This document shows, in pieces, positions 1 to 5,943 of a DNA stretch of 10,249 nucleotides. This DNA comes from Oscillospiraceae bacterium. GTDB lineage: Bacteria; Bacillota; Clostridia; Oscillospirales; Ruminococcaceae. Location: NCBI GenBank assembly GCA_017848155.1, contig JAGAKC010000482.1, positions 1 to 10,249 on the forward strand, read 5' to 3'. The notes below the pieces were generated by a model. That model was not told where the DNA came from and did not search any database. It saw only the letters and a list, made by a program, of their open reading frames with translations. The position numbers and the translations under genes are program-made. Each line of letters starts with the position of its first letter. Positions within the stretch are counted from its first letter, which is position 1.

Positions 1-294
1 GATATAGCCGGTTTGTTATTTTCGACTTACCCAGAAGAATGTAACAATGTACATAAAGCGAATGCCAATCAATCAGAGGTTCCTGTACATTTTGGAATGA
101 TTCAATTAAGCGCAATTGATGCTTTGAAACATGGTATCCCAAAAGATTATCCATAAATCGTTGAACATATGGAATGGCATCATATCGTTGAACAGTGTCA
201 GGCAAAGCCGTCAAGAAGTGGGTTTAGTATATCCGATATTAACACGAAAGCAAATGTTAGGGCTACGCCTAGAGAGGTTCATGTAGAGATATAA
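1..294 (+). pseudogene. C-terminal remnant of a WHH/HNH-type nuclease toxin domain, interrupted by an in-frame stop
   Basis: Frame 1 is open from the window edge for 51 codons, stops at TAA (154-156), and continues in the same frame for 45 codons to TAA at 292-294. The part after the first stop contains MEWHHIVEQCQ, then a short stretch with an Asn (SDINTKAN) and a late His (PREVHVEI). This WHH...N...H spacing matches the metal-dependent HNH-superfamily nuclease tips of polymorphic and contact-dependent toxins, where WHHIVEQ is a hallmark. That the homology-bearing part lies beyond the stop, in the same frame, indicates a nonsense mutation rather than two genes. Family members as I recall them continue past the last His with an ISGYY-like tail; here three stops in a row (TAA TAA TGA, 292-300) cut this off. 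The N-terminus lies outside the window. An ATG at 169 could in theory restart a 41-residue peptide, but I see no convincing ribosome binding site. The functional reading is family inference; the stop and the motif are seen directly. Confidence 0.6.
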
Positions 295-937
295 TAATGA
301 ATATATATGTGAATCCTATGTGTATACATTTGCTTCCCCGAGAACTACAGTTGTTGATGCTAGTATTGCAAAATCATATGATTATATTTTCAATATTGTA
401 AACGAGGATGATATTGTAACAGAACTTCCTTTTAAACAATGGGGTTTCATTAGGTATGGTGAAGATATAAGTATTAGTATTCTCAATAAATACAAGAGCC
501 AATGGAATTCACTGGCTAATGAACAAGTTAAATATAATACTGATATTGAATGGCGAAAGAACTTAGTGGATGAAATGGCATTACTCTCGAATAACGAAAG
601 AAATGGGTGCTATAAATATACATGTGAATGTGAACATGGCGACAAAACGGACGATTCAATCACTATGGGACTTGGACTGTTTAAAGACGAGATAGCATAT
701 GCAAAGCCATATCGAACAGTGACTGAAGGAGAGCATGTATGTGAAACGGTAACATACTTTATGCATTTTTTATCTTATCTTGCAGCAAATGGTGGTGATA
801 ATATTACAATTATATTTACTGACGTATCCCCAAAATATGAATCTGTGAAATCTAGTTTTATTCGTTACTATATATGCCAAAACATGGAAACTCCGCATCA
901 TCAGTTATCATATTTTCTGTTATCGAGGTGTTTATGA
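287..937 (+). pseudogene. C-terminal half of a class 3 lipase-like (DUF2974/Mbeg1-like) protein, lacking the nucleophile region
   Basis: The frame opens after a TAG at 284-286; the first usable start is GTG at 320, which has no recognisable Shine-Dalgarno sequence. From 320 the protein has 205 residues. It begins at VYTFASPR (the TFGSPRVG-like strand of alpha/beta-hydrolase lipases), followed by IFNIVNEDDIVTELPF and WGFIRYG. In class 3 lipases the N-x-x-D-x-V(P)-x-LP block carries the catalytic Asp, here Asp31 counted from 320. The end (FTDVSPKYESVKSSF...ETPHHQLSYFLL) resembles the natural C-terminus of these proteins. The upstream GHSLGG nucleophile elbow and the N-terminal half are absent; the DNA there encodes the toxin remnant in another frame. 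It is therefore probably a 5'-truncated gene without hydrolase activity. It could instead be a displaced C-terminal toxin module. Its TGA overlaps the ATG of the following membrane gene (ATGA), so the downstream junction looks intact. Confidence 0.6.
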
Positions 938-1365
938 AAAATATTGGTTGTGCCGCAATTATGCAATGTATTATTTTTACTTTGTTTTTGCTTTATGGGA
1001 TTATTGTGTATAGGTTTTTTTATTGGATTGGTAGTGTTTTTTCTATAAGTTATTCAAATTTGGTGCTCGCCATTTACATAGTAGTTGGTATGTTATGTGT
1101 TGCAGTGCCTACTTTAGTATTTTATTTTCGATATAATGTAAGCATAGTATCTTGCTTTTGTACACTACCTATAGTGTTTACACTAAGTCTATTTATTCAC
1201 CCTGAAGGCCTATATGGATTAATGCCCACGCATTTCAACGGCCCTATCAACGATGTACATATAGCCATAGGGATAACAGGGCAAATCGCTGTTGTTGAGA
1301 TTTTCTTCTCTATTATGTGTGCGTTTATACGCAAATTGCGAAATTTTATTGTTAGCAAAAATTGA
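934..1365 (+). CDS. Small four-helix membrane protein, possible immunity protein
   Basis: A 143-residue hydrophobic protein that I do not recognise. Predicted membrane helices lie near residues 4-28, 42-66, 70-88 and 108-132; a loop containing HPEGLYGLMPTHFNGP joins helices 3 and 4, and the C-terminus is basic (RKLRNFIVSKN). I chose the ATG at 934 because GAGGTG (925-930) lies just upstream and because the start overlaps the preceding stop as ATGA, a standard coupling arrangement. An in-frame ATG at 874 would add 20 residues that lie inside the lipase frame and is less likely. The coupling means it was made together with the lipase-like protein. In toxin cassettes the gene directly after the toxin usually encodes immunity, and membrane immunity proteins are common for lipase or membrane-active toxins, but nothing in this sequence proves that role. 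Base composition is AT-rich like the two remnants before it. Confidence 0.6.
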   Translation: MKNIGCAAIMQCIIFTLFLLYGIIVYRFFYWIGSVFSISYSNLVLAIYIVVGMLCVAVPTLVFYFRYNVSIVSCFCTLPIVFTLSLFIHPEGLYGLMPTHFNGPINDVHIAIGITGQIAVVEIFFSIMCAFIRKLRNFIVSKN

Positions 1366-1408
1366 ACATATTGTGTAATTGGGCATTTGTATAATTATTT
1401 GTAATTCT

Positions 1409-1431
1409 TCCCGAGGCTAACCACCTCGGGA
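1409..1431 (+). terminator. Candidate terminator hairpin after the membrane-protein gene
   Basis: CCCGAGG and CCTCGGG form a perfect 7-bp GC-rich stem (8 bp with the flanking T-A pair) around a 7-nt loop, 44 nt after the stop of the gene ending at 1365. The following bases (ATTATAAGCA) are AT-rich but not a true T run, so termination may be weak or Rho-assisted. The bases from about 1432 to 1560 contain no gene I can support. Confidence 0.45.
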
Positions 1432-1567
1432 TTATAAGCAACTTAACATTTCGGTGAAGCCGCCGTGAAGAATTATGCTGACAATAGTATGTGATAACAG
1501 CTAAGACAGCCACCACCGGGAGCAGCATATGTCACGATTTGAAATGGAATTATTAATATAAAACAAC

Positions 1568-1599
1568 ATCCCCTGGCAGGAAGATTCCTGTCAGGGGAT
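1568..1599 (-). terminator. Intrinsic terminator of the marR-ABC transporter operon
   Basis: ATCCCCTGGCAGGAA pairs with TTCCTGTCAGGGGAT to give a stem of 14 pairs with one G-U and a 4-nt loop. Read on the minus strand, it starts 17 nt after the transporter stop codon and is followed by GTTGTTTTATATTAA, a usable T-rich tract. This is a textbook Rho-independent terminator in the minus direction and isolates the operon from the AT-rich block to the left. Confidence 0.85.
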
Positions 1600-1615
1600 C
1601 GTCGTATACGAACAA

Positions 1616-4417
1616 TTATTCGGTCCTGAGTGCAACTACGGGATCCTTCTTTGCTGCAACGCTTGCAGGGAAAAGACCTGCGATAAGCGTAAGCAGCATA
1701 CTGATCACAACAAGGATGATTCCACCCTGCCACGGCAATACTGCCATGCCTGCGATATCGGTGATCGCTTCGATAATTGCGTTTATCGGGAATATAAGCA
1801 CGATCGTTACAAGTATACCGATCGCACCTGCTGCGAATCCGACTATCAGAGTTTCAGCATTGAATACACGGGAGATATCACGCTTGGATGCGCCTATCGC
1901 ACGCAGTATGCCGATCTCCTTCGTTCTTTCAAGTACCGAGATATAAGTGATGATTCCGATCATAATGGACGATACTATAAGCGAGATAGCCACAAACGCT
2001 ATCAGGATATAGGATATCGCATCTATGATCGTGCTGACGGAGGATATCATAAGTCCTACATAGTCGGTGTAGTTGATAACATCTTCCTGTCTGTCCTCGG
2101 CTGTCATATTATCATTGTACTTTGTGATGAATGCTGTGATATTTTCCTTGGCTTCAAAGTCCTTTGCATAGATCTTGATCTCGCTTGGCCTGGAAAGCTC
2201 GGTAACACCGAGAAGCTCAAGGTTTCCGTCATAGGTCGCTTCGGTCTTGGGCAGATACTTTTCTATCATCTTGAGCTGTTCCTCGGGCATGGAGCTTAAC
2301 ATCATATTCATAAGCTCCTTTGTATCAGCCATGCCGAGAAGTGTAGCCTGTACCTGATCCTCAGGCATGCCCTGCAGCTGCATGAGCTGCTCGGGGGGAA
2401 GGGATGCCATTATGCTCTCTGCCATTGCTGCCATATCCTCAGGTCTTGACATCTGCATCATCATTGCAGACGCTTCCTCGTCGGAAAGGCTTTCAATGTA
2501 CTCGTTTATCTTGTCGAGTGTAGTCTTTGTATCGTTCTCAACGGGGAATTCAACACCTGTGAATATGTCTACCTTGTCGTTTTCTTTCTGTTCTTTTACT
2601 ATCTCACTTGCATTTACCTTGTCGATCATAAATTCGGTAAGAGCGTGTGTGTAGCCTATTCCGCCCGACTGTCCTGTGGAATTAAGAAGGCTGTCACCGT
2701 TTGGCTTGATGATTCCGACTACCGTGATCTCGGGAAGAGTTTCCATCTGCTTTTCCATGAACTCGGTATCCTCACGCATGTCTATCCAGATACCGTCCTC
2801 GTTCTTCTCGTAGAAGTCAGGGGCGGTGAAAAGACGGAAGCTGAGACCCATAAGCTCTTCGTGAGTAAATGTAAGGTCGCCTGTTTCGATGTCAAAGCTC
2901 TCGCCTATCATTATCTTATCCATCATGCCGGTCAGCTCTGCCTGATCACGCAGACCGAGTGCGTACAGTGTTATATCCGACAGCTCGTTGTTTTCGTTTA
3001 CGATAAGCACTACTTCGTTATAGCTTTCGGGGAATTTACCTGTCACAAGGTCATACTGCTCGCTGAGGGCATCGTTGCTGAGAAGCTCGGTCCATACATC
3101 GTAGGGATTTCCTGCGCTTCCCATCATGGATGAGTAGGAATCTGCCATGGACGAAATATTTCCGCCCATCGAGTCGCCCATCATTGCGGTCATTACAGTG
3201 GAGGGGTTGACCTGAAGCACGCCGCCCTCTGTGTCACGGCCGTATATGTAGAGATCAGGAGCATAACTGTACTGTATCTCGCTTATGCTGTCGAGTATAT
3301 TGTCGGGATTGCTCTCAATATATGATTTGAATTCAGAGAGATTATTTGTGGTGATCTCGGACAGCATGGTCTTTACCATCTCTGTAGAGATATCGTTCGT
3401 GTAGATAAGGTTCGGGTCACGGTTTGAGATATCCTCTTCGGTTATACCCATCATGGAGGACATCAGACTGGTGTAGTCAACAGTTTCCTGCTGTATCGAG
3501 ATGGGGTATGATGCAAGCGTGGAATGTTCTACATTGTCGATGTATGACTGAACACCATTTGAAAGAGAGAGTATCAGTGCTATTCCTATAATACCTATAC
3601 TTCCCGCAAAGGACGTGAGGAAGGTACGTCCTTTTTTGGTCAGAAGGTTGTTTCGGGATAATGAAAGTGCGGTGGAAAAGGACATGGAGGTCTTCTTTTC
3701 TTTTTTTGCTGTTGTCTTTTCAGGATCCGCCTTTTCTGCAGTATAAGGGTCGGAATCGGATGTGATCTTTCCGTCTATGAGCTTTACGATACGTGTGGAG
3801 TACTTCTCGGCAAGCTCGGGGTTGTGAGTTACCATGATAACAAGACGGTCCTTTGCTATCTCCTTGATAAGCTCCATTATCTGCAGCGAGGTCTCGCTGT
3901 CAAGAGCGCCTGTAGGCTCGTCGGCAAGAAGTATATCGGGGTCGTTTACCAGCGCACGTGCGATAGCTACACGCTGCATCTGACCGCCTGACATCTGATT
4001 CGGTTTTTTGTTTATCTGATCTCCGAGTCCTACCTTTTCAAGCGCTTCCTTTGCACGGCGGCGGCGCTCTGCTTTGGATACGCCTGACAGGGTAAGTGCA
4101 AGCTCAACGTTTGACAGTACGGTCTGGTGGGGGATAAGGTTATAGCTCTGGAATATGAAGCCTACGGAATGATTTCTGTAGGTATCCCAGTCACGTGCCT
4201 TGTATTGCTTTGTTGAAACTCCGTTGATGATAAGGTCGCCCGATGTGTACTGATCGAGGCCGCCTATGATGTTCAGCAGCGTCGTTTTTCCGCATCCCGA
4301 GTGACCAAGTATGGATACAAGCTCGTTTTCACGGAAGCTGATCGATACGTCACGCAGGGCATGGATGACTTCGTCGCCCATCCTGTAATCCTTGGTTATG
4401 TTCCTGATCTCAAGCAT
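1616..4417 (-). CDS. MacB-like ABC transporter, ATPase fused to FtsX-type permease
   Basis: A 933-residue fusion of an ATP-binding domain and a permease. ATPase motifs in order: Walker A GHSGCGKT (38-45), Q-loop Gln90, signature MSGGQ (142-146), Walker B ILLADE (162-167), switch His198. A Lys/Glu/Thr-rich linker (about 226-245) leads to the first membrane helix (about 266-287). A large extracytoplasmic domain (about 290-790) follows, then three helices (about 803-827, 855-882, 899-922). ERTKEIGILRAIGAS after helix 2 is typical of FtsX/MacB permeases. These transporters usually work as dimers that couple ATP hydrolysis to movements of the outside domain, exporting antimicrobial peptides, lipoproteins or toxins rather than pumping through the membrane. 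The substrate is unknown. The start at 4417 has AAAGGAG (4430-4436) upstream, inside the end of marR, and lies only 3 nt after the marR stop, so the two genes are one operon. The outer domain has a Met-rich insertion (residues 650-723). The gene is intact. Confidence 0.93.
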   Translation of the reverse strand: MLEIRNITKDYRMGDEVIHALRDVSISFRENELVSILGHSGCGKTTLLNIIGGLDQYTSGDLIINGVSTKQYKARDWDTYRNHSVGFIFQSYNLIPHQTVLSNVELALTLSGVSKAERRRRAKEALEKVGLGDQINKKPNQMSGGQMQRVAIARALVNDPDILLADEPTGALDSETSLQIMELIKEIAKDRLVIMVTHNPELAEKYSTRIVKLIDGKITSDSDPYTAEKADPEKTTAKKEKKTSMSFSTALSLSRNNLLTKKGRTFLTSFAGSIGIIGIALILSLSNGVQSYIDNVEHSTLASYPISIQQETVDYTSLMSSMMGITEEDISNRDPNLIYTNDISTEMVKTMLSEITTNNLSEFKSYIESNPDNILDSISEIQYSYAPDLYIYGRDTEGGVLQVNPSTVMTAMMGDSMGGNISSMADSYSSMMGSAGNPYDVWTELLSNDALSEQYDLVTGKFPESYNEVVLIVNENNELSDITLYALGLRDQAELTGMMDKIMIGESFDIETGDLTFTHEELMGLSFRLFTAPDFYEKNEDGIWIDMREDTEFMEKQMETLPEITVVGIIKPNGDSLLNSTGQSGGIGYTHALTEFMIDKVNASEIVKEQKENDKVDIFTGVEFPVENDTKTTLDKINEYIESLSDEEASAMMMQMSRPEDMAAMAESIMASLPPEQLMQLQGMPEDQVQATLLGMADTKELMNMMLSSMPEEQLKMIEKYLPKTEATYDGNLELLGVTELSRPSEIKIYAKDFEAKENITAFITKYNDNMTAEDRQEDVINYTDYVGLMISSVSTIIDAISYILIAFVAISLIVSSIMIGIITYISVLERTKEIGILRAIGASKRDISRVFNAETLIVGFAAGAIGILVTIVLIFPINAIIEAITDIAGMAVLPWQGGIILVVISMLLTLIAGLFPASVAAKKDPVVALRTE

Positions 4418-4420
4418 TAA

Positions 4421-4957
4421 TTATATGTTCTCCTTTCGTCTGTCTGTTTTTACATTTGTTATCTCCTCTGATAAAAGAGAAGTGAATTTGCAGTGCAGTC
4501 TTATAATAGTATTCAGTTCGTCATCTGAAAATCCTGACAGTATCCTGTCCATCATTTCTGTGCTTCGTTCGATGTTACGTGTGAAAACATCAGTACCGCT
4601 GCTTGTGGCGACGATACGCACACTGCGTCGGTCGGATTCATCGGTGCGGCGCTCTATATATCCCTTAGCCTGCAGCGCTTTCAGCGTGCGTGAAACAGCA
4701 GGCATTGATACGTTCAGATTTGCCGCAGTCTGTGCAACAGTGATGTACTCGCCGTTATTGTTGAGCGGATATGTTATGGTGCAGTGTATTACTGCAAGCT
4801 CTGATGGAGTCATATCTGTTGCGGCAGCAAGCAGATCGATGCTTTTCAGGGCCTGCATACTGTGCATAAACTTCTCGTACTCACCTGCATTGATCCTTTT
4901 CAGAAAGTCGGGCTGGCTGCCATCGCTTTTTTTCAGCATACCTGCCAAACAAAACAT
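4421..4957 (-). CDS. MarR-family winged-helix transcriptional regulator
   Basis: A 178-residue regulator, slightly longer than a typical MarR (about 140-160) because of an N-terminal stretch. The DNA-binding part is clear: ITVAQTAANLNVSMPAVSRTLKALQAKGYIERR (about 72-104, helix-turn-helix) and the wing with DESDRRSVRI (106-115), where the D-R-R motif is characteristic of MarR proteins. Flanking helices would form the dimer interface. I chose ATG at 4957 because AGGTG ends 5 nt upstream; an ATG at 4939 is possible but has no comparable signal. It is the first gene of an operon with the ABC transporter, a common arrangement in which a MarR repressor controls an efflux system in response to a small ligand. 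Its promoter contains a perfect palindrome between -35 and -10, so autorepression is likely. The ligand cannot be read from the sequence. Confidence 0.92.
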   Translation of the reverse strand: MFCLAGMLKKSDGSQPDFLKRINAGEYEKFMHSMQALKSIDLLAAATDMTPSELAVIHCTITYPLNNNGEYITVAQTAANLNVSMPAVSRTLKALQAKGYIERRTDESDRRSVRIVATSSGTDVFTRNIERSTEMMDRILSGFSDDELNTIIRLHCKFTSLLSEEITNVKTDRRKENI

Positions 4958-4988
4958 ATGATCACCTGTCTTTCTTAACTACAGTTAT

Positions 4989-5017
4989 ATTTTAACACTG
5001 TTAAATATCGTTGTCAA
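4989..5017 (-). promoter_or_regulatory. Promoter of the marR-ABC transporter operon
   Basis: On the minus strand TTGACA (5017-5012) and TAAAAT (4994-4989) are separated by exactly 17 nt, close to the sigma-A consensus. Transcription should begin near 4980, about 25 nt before the marR start codon at 4957. A perfect palindrome fills most of the spacer. Confidence 0.85.
4991..5005. promoter_or_regulatory. Palindromic operator in the marR promoter
   Basis: TTTAACACTGTTAAA is a perfect 15-bp inverted repeat (7-bp arms around one central base), placed in the spacer and overlapping the -10 element of the marR promoter. Position, size and symmetry fit a MarR dimer site, so binding would block polymerase. 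Assignment to this particular regulator is inference from adjacency. Confidence 0.7.
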
Positions 5018-5029
5018 TAGATTAACAAC
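5010..5029. promoter_or_regulatory. Second, imperfect operator overlapping both -35 elements
   Basis: GTTGTCAATAGATTAACAAC has 8 of 10 symmetric base pairs. Its half-sites (ATTAACAAC and ATTGACAAC) share the TTAACA/TTGACA core with the palindrome at 4991-5005. The two centres are about 21.5 bp apart, near two helical turns, so bound dimers would lie on the same DNA face. It covers the marR -35 and the -35 of the divergent promoter. Confidence 0.55.
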
Positions 5030-5050
5030 TGATTTGGCAGTTTGTATAAA
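5022..5050 (+). promoter_or_regulatory. Divergent promoter for the bPH2-domain gene
   Basis: TTAACA (5022-5027) and TATAAA (5045-5050) are 17 nt apart on the plus strand. Transcription would begin near 5057, leaving a leader of about 60 nt before the start codon at 5116. The -35 hexamer lies inside the imperfect palindrome at 5010-5029, so the same MarR protein could control both directions. Confidence 0.6.
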
Positions 5051-5115
5051 ATCACTCAACAATAGACAGTATATTGGTATAGCAATCTGAAAAACATGTG
5101 AAAGAGGATGTGAGG

Positions 5116-5472
5116 ATGAGGTTAAGAAAAAGCAGGTCGCCATACTATTTATTTTTGTTTGTTACGGCATTGCCTGTTGCTTTGGTTATGACACTTATCG
5201 GGGAGCTTATTTCGGTTGTGGTATTCGGATTATACCTTTTGTTATCGTTGTGGTGGAGCTTATTCTATTACTCTCTGGAATATAGCGTGGATGTGAATAC
5301 AGTATGTATAAAAAACGGCGTCATTTTAAAGAAGATCAGGCATATTCCTGTGTGTAATATTTTGTGGACGATGCGTTTGAAAATGCCGTTTTGCAGCGGT
5401 GCATCGGTCTGTGTGCTTCATACGTCGGGGGGAGCTGCGGTAATATTCGCCGACTTTTCAACAGAGTGTTAA
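5116..5472 (+). CDS. Small membrane protein with a bacterial PH (bPH2, DUF304/YdbS-like) domain
   Basis: A 118-residue protein. After a basic start (MRLRKSRS) come two membrane helices at about residues 9-29 and 31-52, then a beta-rich tail: YSLEYSVDVNTVCIKNGVILKKIRHIPVCNILWTMRLKMPF, followed by VCVLHTSGGAAVIFADFS. The pattern of an intrinsic strand, a turn with N-G, I-P-x-x-x-I and a final strand after a glycine pair is typical of bPH2 domains of YdbS-like proteins, whose function is mostly unknown. I prefer ATG 5116 (AAAGAGGA at 5101-5108, 7 nt upstream) to the in-frame GTG at 5098. The C-terminal helix usual in this domain seems short: the last codons and the stop lie inside a 17-bp inverted repeat, so the 3' end may have been rewritten by that element. 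It is transcribed divergently from marR and may be under MarR control. Confidence 0.7.
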   Translation: MRLRKSRSPYYLFLFVTALPVALVMTLIGELISVVVFGLYLLLSLWWSLFYYSLEYSVDVNTVCIKNGVILKKIRHIPVCNILWTMRLKMPFCSGASVCVLHTSGGAAVIFADFSTEC

Positions 5473-5494
5473 CAATATGTTGAAAAGTCGGCGA
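5447..5494. repeat. 17-bp perfect inverted repeat overlapping the end of the bPH2 gene
   Basis: The left arm (5447-5463, core CGCCGACTTTTCAACA) and right arm (5478-5494, core TGTTGAAAAGTCGGCG) are perfectly complementary around a 14-nt loop that holds the bPH2 stop codon and the small palindrome TGTTAACA (5467-5474). Neither strand has a T run after the stem, so it is not an obvious intrinsic terminator, although its place between convergent genes would suit one. Each arm contains the nonamer TTTTCAACA. Confidence 0.8.
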
Positions 5495-5537
5495 GCTACA
5501 CATCATATTGTGGCAATAGAAATAATTATACAAAGAG

Positions 5538-5572
5538 TTTTCAACCCTGTTTTCAACACCGTGTTGAAAACA
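5538..5572. repeat. TTTTCAAC repeats and a 25-bp palindrome
   Basis: TTTTCAAC occurs at 5538-5545 and again 12 nt later at 5550-5557. The second copy is the left side of a perfect palindrome (5548-5572; 12-bp arms around a central C) whose right side holds TGTTGAAAA (5562-5570). With the arms of the inverted repeat at 5447-5494 this makes four exact TTTTCAACA nonamers plus one TTTTCAACC within about 115 bp, in both orientations. The flanks are AT-rich but have no T run suitable for a terminator. Role unknown; the nonamer differs at two positions from the DnaA box TTATCCACA. Confidence 0.75.
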
Positions 5573-5598
5573 ATAAAAATATACAAGATATCTGTCTA

Positions 5599-5790
5599 TT
5601 ATTTCGTGTCGTTTTGCTCGTTTTCAGGCGGTGTAGGCAGAAAGCTGTATAGCTCCCTGTAGCTTTCAAACTCGTCGTCATCAAGTGCGGCTGACGGTAT
5701 TAGACCTGTGCAGTCGGTGGAAGAGCCGCATTTCAAATAATCCTGCTCAATAAACTCATTGTTTTTCTTTGGCGGAAATGGATAAGCCAT
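5599..5790 (-). CDS. Small acidic hypothetical protein with two cysteines
   Basis: A 63-residue protein with no family I can name. It starts MAYPFPPKKNNEF, has a Cys pair in KCGSSTDCTGLIP (Cys21 and Cys27), then an acidic stretch (LDDDEFESYRELYSFLP) and a polar tail. It has no signal peptide or membrane helix. The start at 5790 is chosen because AAAGGAG (5799-5805) lies 8 nt upstream on the minus strand, an excellent ribosome binding site; an upstream in-frame ATG at 5817 has none. This strong signal and the well-formed soluble composition make it a likely real gene despite its size. It is convergent with the bPH2 gene and divergent from secA. I could not identify a convincing promoter in the 110 nt upstream. 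Two closely spaced Cys residues could bind metal or form a disulphide, but this is speculative. Confidence 0.65.
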   Translation of the reverse strand: MAYPFPPKKNNEFIEQDYLKCGSSTDCTGLIPSAALDDDEFESYRELYSFLPTPPENEQNDTK

Positions 5791-5908
5791 AGCATCAGCT
5801 CCTTTCTGTAATAGCATTTGTTACAATGTCGGCTGCTATTCATATGGCAAAAACAGGTGTGTAACGGAGATGTTGAGAAAAAAACCATAACGGTGCGATA
5901 TCTTGCGG

Positions 5909-5937
5909 TTGACAAAATGAACGGGTTGTAGTATAAT
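5909..5937 (+). promoter_or_regulatory. Consensus sigma-A promoter of secA
   Basis: TTGACA (5909-5914) and TATAAT (5932-5937) are both perfect consensus hexamers with an optimal 17-nt spacer. Transcription should start near 5943-5945, leaving a leader of about 110 nt before the secA start codon. Confidence 0.9.
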
Positions 5938-5943
5938 ATAGTG

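Noticed and set aside
1473..1733. Minus-strand open frame of 86 codons overlapping the transporter 3' end
   Set aside because: It crosses the strong terminator and the transporter C-terminus in another frame, has no initiation signal and reads as low-quality sequence.
2645..3133. Plus-strand open frames opposite the ABC transporter (also at 2367-2654 and 1716-1946)
   Set aside because: They are antisense to a conserved permease and lack start signals or domains.
4392..4961. Plus-strand open frame of 189 codons opposite marR
   Set aside because: The opposite strand encodes a clear MarR protein with promoter and ribosome binding site; this frame has neither.
5447..5572. CRISPR array or insertion-sequence end as the explanation for the repeats
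   Set aside because: Repeats are too short and irregularly spaced for CRISPR, no spacers exist, and there is no transposase or target-site duplication nearby.
5477..5662. Plus-strand open frame of 61 codons across the TTTTCAACA cluster
   Set aside because: It begins in one arm of the inverted repeat, has no ribosome binding site, and overlaps the better supported minus-strand small gene.
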